From contig CANLJW010000024.1 in the NCBI GenBank assembly GCA_947491605.1, positions 1-13,751 on the forward strand: a DNA stretch of 13,751 nt, in the 5' to 3' direction. A program made the position numbers and the translations under genes. Position 1 is the stretch's first letter; every line of letters starts with the position of its first letter. Under the pieces are notes generated by a model. It made no database searches, was not told where the DNA came from, and was given only the letters and a program-made list of their open reading frames with translations. Below, piece after piece: positions 7,165 to 13,088 of this stretch. This DNA is from UBA7398 sp947491605 (GTDB lineage: Bacteria > Actinomycetota > Actinomycetes > Nanopelagicales > Nanopelagicaceae).

Positions 7165-7863
7165 ATGAAGAAGCAACGGATAGTTATCTGGCGACATGGC
7201 CAGACTGATTGGAATATTGAAAATAGATTTCAGGGCCACTCCGACATTTCATTAAATAGTGTGGGCGTAAGTCAGGCTAAACGTTCTGCCGCTATTTTGG
7301 CGGGAATGGCACCAACTAAAATTATTTCAAGTGATTTAGATCGAGCGTTCAAAACCGCAACTGAGTTAGCAAATATTGTGAATCTTAAAATCATCAAAGA
7401 CCCAGATTTACGCGAAACAAATGGCGGAAATTGGGAAGGCAAGACTGGCGAAGAGAATCGAAAAAATGATTATGAAAGATTTGTAAAATGGATTGATGGC
7501 ACTGATGAAAAAGCGGGCGAGATCGGCGAACGCAGAAGTGAAGTTGCCGAGCGCGCCTTAGCCGCAATAGAACGGGCTTTAATTGATTTCGACGGCACGC
7601 TAATAGTCGTTACTCATGGCGGCACTGCCAGATGCGCATTGGGTAAAATTTTAAATTTACCGCAAGCCGAGTGGAGTGTAATTGGCGGACTATCAAATGC
7701 AGCATGGTCAATTGTGGAACGAGGTGTGAATCCATTGGACCATAGAGATAAATGGGTTTTAGTAGAACACAATTCGGGATCACTTCCGGAGATTGTTTAC
7801 GGTGAAGAGAGCGGCGCCGACCCAGAATCTGCGAGCGAAAATCAAATTAGAGATACAAAGTAG
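7165..7863 (+). CDS. Histidine phosphatase (phosphoglycerate mutase-like), GpgP position
   Basis: A member of the histidine phosphatase superfamily, which transfers phosphate through a phospho-histidine. The RHG motif is R10-H11-G12 (H11 nucleophile). R60 in SSDLDRA and E84 in LRETNGGNWEG complete the phosphate pocket and acid residue, and the second histidine is H151 in VTHGGTAR. All catalytic residues are in place. The 232-residue length and the position straight after rsfS match the mycobacterial gene for glucosyl-3-phosphoglycerate phosphatase (GpgP). GpgP acts in glucosylglycerate and methylglucose polysaccharide synthesis. Position alone does not fix the substrate; a broad phosphatase or cofactor-dependent mutase-like enzyme is possible. 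The last 25 or so residues (SGADPESASENQIRDTK end) are acidic and look disordered. No glucosyl-phosphoglycerate synthase gene is in the window. Confidence 0.85.
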   Translation: MKKQRIVIWRHGQTDWNIENRFQGHSDISLNSVGVSQAKRSAAILAGMAPTKIISSDLDRAFKTATELANIVNLKIIKDPDLRETNGGNWEGKTGEENRKNDYERFVKWIDGTDEKAGEIGERRSEVAERALAAIERALIDFDGTLIVVTHGGTARCALGKILNLPQAEWSVIGGLSNAAWSIVERGVNPLDHRDKWVLVEHNSGSLPEIVYGEESGADPESASENQIRDTK

Positions 7864-7871
7864 AAGTGAGA

Positions 7872-7877
7872 TAAGGT
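7872..7877 (+). promoter_or_regulatory. Possible -10 element (TAAGGT) for the tRNA-Ala gene
   Basis: TAAGGT lies 13 bases upstream of the mature tRNA 5' end, giving a predicted start near 7884 and a leader of about seven bases for RNase P to remove. I see no good -35 box at the usual distance, and read-through from the phosphatase gene is possible. This is a weak call. Confidence 0.25.
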
Positions 7878-7890
7878 CTCCCTAAATCAA

Positions 7891-7963
7891 GGGGCTATGG
7901 CGCAGCTGGTAGCGCACCTGCATGGCATGCAGGGGGTCAGGGGTTCAAATCCCCTTAGCTCCA
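7891..7963 (+). tRNA. tRNA-Ala, anticodon GGC
   Basis: A complete 73-base cloverleaf. The acceptor stem pairs 7891-7897 (GGGGCTA) with 7956-7962 (TAGCTCC), with one G-U pair. The D stem is GCGC/GCGC (7900-7903 with 7912-7915) around AGCTGGTA. The anticodon stem CCTGC/GCAGG (7917-7921 with 7929-7933) closes a seven-base loop ATGGCAT with anticodon GGC at 7924-7926. The T stem AGGGG/CCCCT (7939-7943 with 7951-7955) encloses TTCAAAT. The discriminator is A7963. The gene does not encode a full 3' CCA after the discriminator, so CCA must be added enzymatically. The tRNA reads GCC and GCU codons. The next gene's start codon begins at 7965. Confidence 0.97.
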
Positions 7964-7964
7964 C

Positions 7965-8903
7965 GTGAATTTACAATCAACTGCACACATACCGCGTGGT
8001 TGGCGCATCGAGGATTTATATAATCAAACTGGGAAAAGATTTCTAATTACTGGTGGAACTAGCGGACTTGGTCGCGAAACTGCAAGAGAACTTGCGCGCA
8101 ACGGGGCTCAGGTAACGATTACCGCGCGATCGGCAAAAAAAGCCGAAGAAACTTTGAATGAGATTGCTAGCGAAAAAGTAGATTACCTGGAGTTAGATTT
8201 AACGGATCTAGAGAGCGTTCGCAAGGCCGCTAGGTCAGTAACTGGAAATTATGATGCCTTGATTCTAAACGCCGGAATAATGGCGATTCCATTTGCAAAA
8301 ACTGTAGATGGTTTTGAAACTCAAATGAGCACCAATCATTTAGGGCATTTTGCTTTTGCAGGTTTAATTAAGAATCAAATTTCACATCGAATCATCACGG
8401 TTTCAAGTTTTGCGCACCGGATGGGCTCATTTGGATCTGGATCACTCGATGAAATTCGAGACATTGCCCTGGGAAATAATAAATATTCGCCATGGGGCGC
8501 TTACGGAACCAGCAAGCTTGCAAATCTATTATTTTCCTTCGAGCTAGAGCGACGCGCTCAAATTAATAATTGGCCAGTTGTTGCGATTGCGGCTCACCCT
8601 GGTTATTCAAATACAAATTTACAAATGGTATCTTCAGAAATTCGTGAAAAAAAGAGCGAAGCAAAAGTTACTGCGGCTATAAATAAAATCTTTGGACAGA
8701 GCGCCACGAACGGAGCGCTGCCAATTTTGTTAGCCGCAACACATCCTGGACTTTTCGGCGGACTATTTGTCGCTCCAAGTGGATTTATGGAAATGCGCGG
8801 TTCCCCTAAACTGACAAGAGCTAACGGAATTGCATATGATCAGATGCTTGCCACAAACTTGTGGAGTGTGAGCGAAGAGTTAACCGGAGTGAGTTGGAAA
8901 TAG
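7965..8903 (+). CDS. Short-chain dehydrogenase/reductase (SDR), retinol dehydrogenase-like
   Basis: A 312-residue NAD(P)-dependent oxidoreductase. The Rossmann cofactor motif TGGTSGLG is at 29-36, followed by an arginine in TARS (54-57) that favours NADP(H). D79 in LDLTD and LNAGIM (101-106) follow. Catalytic residues are N125 (TNHLGHF), S147/S148 (ITVSS), Y180 and K184 (YGTSK). The layout is that of the retinol dehydrogenase/protochlorophyllide reductase-like SDRs, and the substrate cannot be inferred. The start is GTG at 7965. A TAG at 7956, inside the tRNA acceptor stem, closes the frame upstream, and no other ATG, GTG or TTG start occurs before the cofactor motif. That leaves only one base between tRNA and start codon, hence no room for its own ribosome-binding site. 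The stop abuts the start of the FAD oxidoreductase, suggesting one transcript. Confidence 0.9.
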   Translation: MNLQSTAHIPRGWRIEDLYNQTGKRFLITGGTSGLGRETARELARNGAQVTITARSAKKAEETLNEIASEKVDYLELDLTDLESVRKAARSVTGNYDALILNAGIMAIPFAKTVDGFETQMSTNHLGHFAFAGLIKNQISHRIITVSSFAHRMGSFGSGSLDEIRDIALGNNKYSPWGAYGTSKLANLLFSFELERRAQINNWPVVAIAAHPGYSNTNLQMVSSEIREKKSEAKVTAAINKIFGQSATNGALPILLAATHPGLFGGLFVAPSGFMEMRGSPKLTRANGIAYDQMLATNLWSVSEELTGVSWK

Positions 8904-10190
8904 ATGAGTAAGAGTGCGATAGTAATTGGTGCCGGTGTAATCGGATCTTCGGTCGCATGGGAATTAGCGAAGAACGGATATTCCGTAACGGTCGTTGATA
9001 AAGAATCTGGCGCGGGCCAAGGATCTACTAGCGCTTCAAGCGCAGTAATTAGATTTAACTACTCAACTTTTGATTCAGTTGCACTTGCGTGGGAGTCATA
9101 CCGCGGGTGGCAAAATTGGCCAGCCCATTTGGGGATAAAACTCGATCATTACGCCGAAGTTGTTAACGCTGGCGTTGTAATGGTTGAAGTTCCGTTCATG
9201 CCATTTGAACCAACCGAAGCGTTATTTAAAGCTGTCGGAATCCCATATGAAATTTGGGGAGCAGCCGAACTCGCTCTTGGAATTCCAGGATTTGATACTG
9301 GAAAGTATTGGCCACCAAAGCAGATTACCGATGACGATTTCTGGGATGAAGCCAATGGCGAATTAACTGCGATGTACACCAAAGATGGTGGTTATGTGAA
9401 TGATCCATTGCTTGCTGCTCAAAATTTAGCTGCGGCTGCAGTCGCAAATGGTGCAGTTATGAAATTCCGCACTGCGGTAACTGGAGTTATTAAAAATGAT
9501 GAACGAGTGCTTGGCGTAACACTTTCGGATGGTTCTGAACTTCACGCCGATATCGTGATCAATGTTGGTGGTCCGTGGAGTGGAAAAATAAATGAAATGG
9601 CAGGAGTGGGTGAAGATTTCACGATTTTAGTTCGTCCAATGCGCCAAGAAGTTCACCATATTGCAACCCCGCTAAATCTTTTGACCGGACCAATGATTGG
9701 CGATATGGACCTTGGTACATATATGCGACCTTCACCTGGCGGTGCAATATTGCTAGGTGGGACTGAGCCAGAGTGCGAACCTTTAGAATGGGTAGATGAT
9801 TTAGAAAAAGTAAATATGGTCCGCACCCAAGCACTCTTTGAATCGCAAGTCATGCGCGTTGCTCGGAGGTTACCAGCCCTTCAAATGCCATCATCACCAT
9901 CTGGAATAGTTGGAATTTACGATGTGGCTGCTGACTGGACTCCAATTTATGACAAAACCAATCTTCCTGGCTATTACGTAGCAATGGGAACAAGTGGAAA
10001 CCAATTTAAAAATGCACCATTTGTAGGAAAATTAATGTTTAAATTAATCAGCGAAGTAGAAGCTGGCGCAGATCACGATAACAATCCAGTTGAAATAGTG
10101 GGCGAGTACACCGGACATAAAATAAATATCGGCACTTATTCACGGAAGCGAAAAATTAATGAAAACTCTTCTGGAACGGTAATGGGATAA
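8904..10190 (+). CDS. FAD-dependent oxidoreductase, DAO family (glycine/sarcosine oxidase-like)
   Basis: A 428-residue flavoenzyme of the D-amino acid oxidase superfamily, which oxidises amines or amino acids at a C-N bond. The dinucleotide motif GAGVIG is at 9-14, with D32 at the end of the second strand to hold the adenosine ribose. The following loop reads GSTSASSAVIRF (40-51). It lacks the histidine of the GSTWHAAG-type motif that covalently attaches FAD in dimethylglycine and sarcosine dehydrogenases, so FAD is probably not linked there. Near the C-terminus GTSGNQFKNAPFVG is the usual second FAD-contact region. A tail of roughly 55 residues follows, ending SSGTVMG. The substrate is unknown. 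The ATG follows directly on the SDR stop. A terminator lies 15-50 bases past the stop. Confidence 0.88.
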   Translation: MSKSAIVIGAGVIGSSVAWELAKNGYSVTVVDKESGAGQGSTSASSAVIRFNYSTFDSVALAWESYRGWQNWPAHLGIKLDHYAEVVNAGVVMVEVPFMPFEPTEALFKAVGIPYEIWGAAELALGIPGFDTGKYWPPKQITDDDFWDEANGELTAMYTKDGGYVNDPLLAAQNLAAAAVANGAVMKFRTAVTGVIKNDERVLGVTLSDGSELHADIVINVGGPWSGKINEMAGVGEDFTILVRPMRQEVHHIATPLNLLTGPMIGDMDLGTYMRPSPGGAILLGGTEPECEPLEWVDDLEKVNMVRTQALFESQVMRVARRLPALQMPSSPSGIVGIYDVAADWTPIYDKTNLPGYYVAMGTSGNQFKNAPFVGKLMFKLISEVEAGADHDNNPVEIVGEYTGHKINIGTYSRKRKINENSSGTVMG

Positions 10191-10204
10191 CTTAAAAGTA
10201 AATG

Positions 10205-10238
10205 AAAAAAGGCCCCGACTTTCGTCAGGGCCTTTTTT
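10205..10238. terminator. Bidirectional Rho-independent terminator between convergent genes
   Basis: A run of six A (10205-10210) precedes a hairpin and a run of six T (10233-10238) follows it. The stem pairs GGCCC (10211-10215) with GGGCC (10228-10232), has one C-A mismatch, then pairs GAC (10217-10219) with GTC (10224-10226) around a TTTC loop. With U-tracts on both strands it can stop the plus-strand oxidoreductase transcript and the minus-strand transporter transcript, whose last gene ends at 10250. Confidence 0.92.
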
Positions 10239-10249
10239 AGATTCTTAAA

Positions 10250-11509
10250 TTAGAACTTAACGTCTAATTTATCGTCGTGAAGGATTACGCCATCTTTGAT
10301 GGACCAAACTTCGAAAGCGCCACCCGCTGGGTCGCCGGCCTTATCGAATTTTGTATAACCCCACACACCGTTATATGTGATTGGCTTTCCTGCAGCAATA
10401 TCCTTAACAGCAGCTGTTAATTCGTTCCATGCATAAGCAGTTCCACCGTTAATGCCACCTACGTTGCGAAGACCCTTTGCAAGAGCCTTGGCTGTAGTTG
10501 CACCAGCAGAGATACCTGCAAGGCAACCTAGTACTGCAGCATCAAAGCCAGAACCATCAACGAATGTACCTGGGTTGGTTGGGTATGCAGCTTTGAAAGC
10601 AGTTGACCATGCAGCAGCAGCAGTTCCGTTTGTCTTTGCAGATGTGCCACGGATACCGTTCATGAACGAAGCACCAACTGTTTTAACAGCTGAGTCATCA
10701 TTGAATGCTTCTGTCATGAAAGTTGTGCTTGCTTTCCACTTTTTTGTACGTGTTAAAGCAGGAGCTAACTTTGCGAATGAATCTGGATAATCAATGAACA
10801 CAAAAGCATCGCGCTTTGTCTTTACAAGAGCTGCAGCTTCTGAATCATATGAAGCAGCGCCTCCATTCCAAAGTACAGTTCCACCGATGTGACCACCTTG
10901 TTTTAACCAAGCCTTTTTAAATGCATTGGCAAGACCAGTTCCGAATGAGTTGTTGATCGCACCAACAGTTACCCATGCAGTTGGGCTATACGCAGTTGAA
11001 ATTGCTTTCACTAGCGCTTGCGCCTGCAATAAGTCTGAAGGGTATGTGCGGAACAAAGTGTCGTTATCTTTGAATGTTGTTAGTGCTGGTGATGATGCAG
11101 CTGAAGCAATAGCAAGTGTGCTTGTTGATGCAGCTGTAACAGCTCCGATTGCAAGTGATGCACCGGAAGTAAGTGATCCAACAATGAAGTTAACTTTGTC
11201 AGATTTAACCAGCTTTGTAGCAGCTTCGGTTGCAACTGATGGCGCATCAGAGACTGAGTCTTCTTGAGCGATCATTTTGCATGAACCTGCAACGCCAGCT
11301 GCGGTCATCGCAGTGGTTACAGATGTAACACCAAATGCAGCAGCGTTAGCTAAACCAGTTCCGTAAGCAGCGAATCCTGCGCCGGTCATAGGTTGGACTG
11401 TTCCGATACGGATATCGACAGCAGCCGCGTTTGCTGGAAGTGATGAAGTAAATAGTGCGGTGATTGCTAGTGCCGCAGATGCGACAAACGCGCCACGCTT
11501 CTTATTCAT
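10250..11509 (-). CDS. ABC transporter substrate-binding protein, branched-chain amino acid type
   Basis: An extracytoplasmic receptor that captures the ligand and delivers it to the LivM/LivG/LivF importer encoded just upstream. The 419-residue protein has a Sec signal peptide: basic MNKKR, a hydrophobic core about 8-20, and a likely cut after A28 (PANA-AAVDIRIG). The mature part begins with VDIRIGTVQPMTGAGFAAYGTG, the usual opening of type I binding proteins (LivK/LivJ fold). A conserved FVDGSGFDAAVLG region lies near the C-terminus. No lipobox cysteine follows the signal peptide, although such receptors in Gram-positives are usually lipoproteins. The sequence is rich in alanine and threonine and uses mostly GCA and GCT alanine codons. 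The start ATG has a strong SD four bases upstream. The ligand could be leucine/isoleucine/valine, another amino acid, or an amide; sequence alone does not decide. Confidence 0.9.
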   Translation of the reverse strand: MNKKRGAFVASAALAITALFTSSLPANAAAVDIRIGTVQPMTGAGFAAYGTGLANAAAFGVTSVTTAMTAAGVAGSCKMIAQEDSVSDAPSVATEAATKLVKSDKVNFIVGSLTSGASLAIGAVTAASTSTLAIASAASSPALTTFKDNDTLFRTYPSDLLQAQALVKAISTAYSPTAWVTVGAINNSFGTGLANAFKKAWLKQGGHIGGTVLWNGGAASYDSEAAALVKTKRDAFVFIDYPDSFAKLAPALTRTKKWKASTTFMTEAFNDDSAVKTVGASFMNGIRGTSAKTNGTAAAAWSTAFKAAYPTNPGTFVDGSGFDAAVLGCLAGISAGATTAKALAKGLRNVGGINGGTAYAWNELTAAVKDIAAGKPITYNGVWGYTKFDKAGDPAGGAFEVWSIKDGVILHDDKLDVKF

Positions 11510-11513
11510 AGAG

Positions 11514-11518
11514 CTCCT
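11514..11518 (-). promoter_or_regulatory. Strong Shine-Dalgarno sequence of the substrate-binding protein gene
   Basis: AGGAG on the minus strand, four bases before the ATG at 11509. It is one of the best ribosome-binding sites in the window; most plus-strand genes here have none. This fits a receptor that is made in excess over its membrane complex. Confidence 0.75.
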
Positions 11519-11528
11519 AGTATTAAGT

Positions 11529-11548
11529 CGTCCTACGAGGGCAGGACG
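11529..11548 (-). promoter_or_regulatory. Stem-loop in the leader of the substrate-binding protein gene
   Basis: CGTCCT and AGGACG form a perfect six-base-pair stem around an eight-base loop (GCCCTCGT on the minus strand), ten bases upstream of the Shine-Dalgarno sequence. No U-run follows, so it is not a terminator. It could be an RNA-stabilising or processing element that raises expression of the binding protein over livMGF, or a regulatory hairpin. Function is inferred from position only. Confidence 0.4.
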
Positions 11549-11566
11549 CGGGAAGTAGATGCTAGC

Positions 11567-11581
11567 GTAACAATTTGTTAC
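11567..11581. repeat. Perfect 15-base palindrome (7-base arms) across the livF stop codon
   Basis: GTAACAA and TTGTTAC are exact inverted repeats separated by one base. The element includes the livF stop codon and lies about 58 bases upstream of the binding-protein start. It could be an operator for a dimeric repressor controlling a promoter in this gap, or simply a weak hairpin at the end of livF. No regulator gene is nearby in the window. Confidence 0.4.
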
Positions 11582-12315
11582 TTAGTAGTCCGTTTTCCGA
11601 AATAAATACCCACGATTTCAGGGTCTACCGCAAGGGATTTGCCCGCGCCTTCGTGGCGATTCTTTCCCATATCCAGGACATAGCCGTAATTAGAGATTTC
11701 TAGGGCTCTTCGGGCGTTCTGCTCGACCATCAAGATCGTGACCCCTGTTTGATTGATTCGAACTAATTCATCAAATAGTTGATCAACTAGTGCCGGAGCC
11801 AGACCTGCCGATGGTTCGTCTAAGAGCAAGAGTTCAGGATCAGACATCAAAGCCCGAGCTAGCGCCAACATTTGTCTTTGCCCACCAGAAAGTTGACCAG
11901 CACGATCTTTCTTTCGCCCAACTAAATCTGGGTATCGCTGGTACATGCTTTCTTTTAACTCACCTAGTGGCTTTCCAGATTCTGGGATAAAACCAACATC
12001 CAAGTTCTCATCGATAGTCATTGCGGAAAATATATTTTCAATCTGCGGCACATACCCGATACCAATTTTAGAAAGGTTATAAGGCTTTGTTGCTAATACA
12101 TCTATTTCTTTGCCATCACGATTAATCGTGATGGTTCCGGCAGTGACTTTTGCAATTCCATAAATAGCTTTCATGATTGTAGATTTTCCAGCACCGTTTG
12201 GTCCAACGATAGTTACAACGGACTTTTCTGGAACTTCAATATTTACACCGTTTAGAATTTTAATATCACCGTATCCGCCTTCAAGGCCAGCAATTTTTAA
12301 CAATGGTTTTGTCAT
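11578..12315 (-). CDS. livF: Branched-chain amino acid ABC transporter ATP-binding protein LivF
   Basis: One of the two ATPases that power the importer from the cytoplasmic face. The 245-residue protein has Walker A GPNGAGKST (38-46), Q-loop Q91 in GYVPQ, signature LSGGQ (142-146) and Walker B LLLLD with catalytic E167. LAPALVDQL forms the D-loop region. The switch position reads VEQN (197-200), with glutamine instead of histidine, which is normal for LivF and separates it from LivG. It ends on EIVGIYFGKR, near the usual C-terminus. The ATG lies in a four-base ATGA overlap with the livG stop. The 68-base gap after its stop leads to the binding-protein gene. Confidence 0.95.
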   Translation of the reverse strand: MTKPLLKIAGLEGGYGDIKILNGVNIEVPEKSVVTIVGPNGAGKSTIMKAIYGIAKVTAGTITINRDGKEIDVLATKPYNLSKIGIGYVPQIENIFSAMTIDENLDVGFIPESGKPLGELKESMYQRYPDLVGRKKDRAGQLSGGQRQMLALARALMSDPELLLLDEPSAGLAPALVDQLFDELVRINQTGVTILMVEQNARRALEISNYGYVLDMGKNRHEGAGKSLAVDPEIVGIYFGKRTTK

Positions 12316-13088
12316 GATTTCAACTTTCTAGTGCCAAGATAAGCATCGACCACAGCTTGATTTTCGTAAATTGAGTTAGGGAGTCCATCAGCGATAACTT
12401 GACCTTCAGCCATTACCACAACTCGATCTGAAATATTCATAACTGTTTCTAAATCGTGCTCCACAAGAAGAAAAGTTAAATGGTGTTCAGTTCTAAGTGC
12501 ATGTAGTACTTCAAGTAACTTCTCAACTAAAGTTGGATTAACGCCGGCAAAAGGTTCATCGAGAAGCAACATGACGGGTTCGGCCATTAGCGCTCGCGCT
12601 AAGTCAAGTAGTTTTCGCTGGCCACCTGAGAGAATTCCGGCGTAATCATTAGCAAAGCGTTCGATACCTACTTGCTTTAATAACGCCATTGCACGTTCGC
12701 GGGCCTGCTCTTCGAAAGCGTTTCGCGCTCTTGGATTGAAGAAATTAATCAGATTATCGCCAGGGTTGTTTTGAGCGCCCAGCATCAAATTCTCTAGGAC
12801 GCTGAGCCGTTTAATGACTTTTGCACCTTGAAAGGTACGAACAATCCCGCGACCCGCAATTTTGTGAGGGAGCAACTTTTGAATTTCAAATCCTTGAAAA
12901 AGAATGGTGCCAGAATCAGGTTTGGTCGCGCCACTAATTAAATTAAATAGCGTGGTCTTACCAGCCCCATTAGGACCGATTACTGAAGTTACGCTGCCAA
13001 CTTCGACGCTCATCGTTGCGCCATTAACTGCTTTAACGCCACCGAAAGTAACGGCGACATCGTTTACTTCCAGAATTAGATTATTCAA
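12312..13088 (-). CDS. livG: Branched-chain amino acid ABC transporter ATP-binding protein LivG
   Basis: The partner ATPase of LivF. From the TTG at 13088 it has 258 residues. Walker A GPNGAGKTT is at 39-47, and the Q-loop glutamine is Q87 in RTFQGAK. The signature LSGGQ is at 153-157, Walker B MLLLD ends at D177 with E178, and H211 lies in VEHD. The long insert between Q-loop and signature (LMLGAQNNP to ARERAM) and the C-terminal VVDAYLGTRK are typical of LivG. I prefer TTG 13088 over the TTG at 13112. It has an AGGAG seven bases upstream, gives the usual short lead to LILEVNDVAVTFGG, and limits the overlap with livM to eight bases. The start at 13112 would add eight residues (MVNARRWS) that look unlike the family. 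Confidence 0.93.
   Translation of the reverse strand: MNNLILEVNDVAVTFGGVKAVNGATMSVEVGSVTSVIGPNGAGKTTLFNLISGATKPDSGTILFQGFEIQKLLPHKIAGRGIVRTFQGAKVIKRLSVLENLMLGAQNNPGDNLINFFNPRARNAFEEQARERAMALLKQVGIERFANDYAGILSGGQRKLLDLARALMAEPVMLLLDEPFAGVNPTLVEKLLEVLHALRTEHHLTFLLVEHDLETVMNISDRVVVMAEGQVIADGLPNSIYENQAVVDAYLGTRKLKS

Noticed and set aside
7868..7882. Short inverted repeat (GAGA/TCTC) before the tRNA as a terminator for the phosphatase gene
   Set aside because: The stem is only four base pairs and no T-run follows.
7891..7963. tRNA-Ala as an integration site for a mobile element
   Set aside because: No integrase gene and no repeated copy of the tRNA 3' end was noticed downstream; the next genes look chromosomal.
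10452..11267. Two plus-strand open frames inside the binding-protein gene
   Set aside because: The alanine- and valine-rich translations mirror the alanine-rich gene on the other strand.
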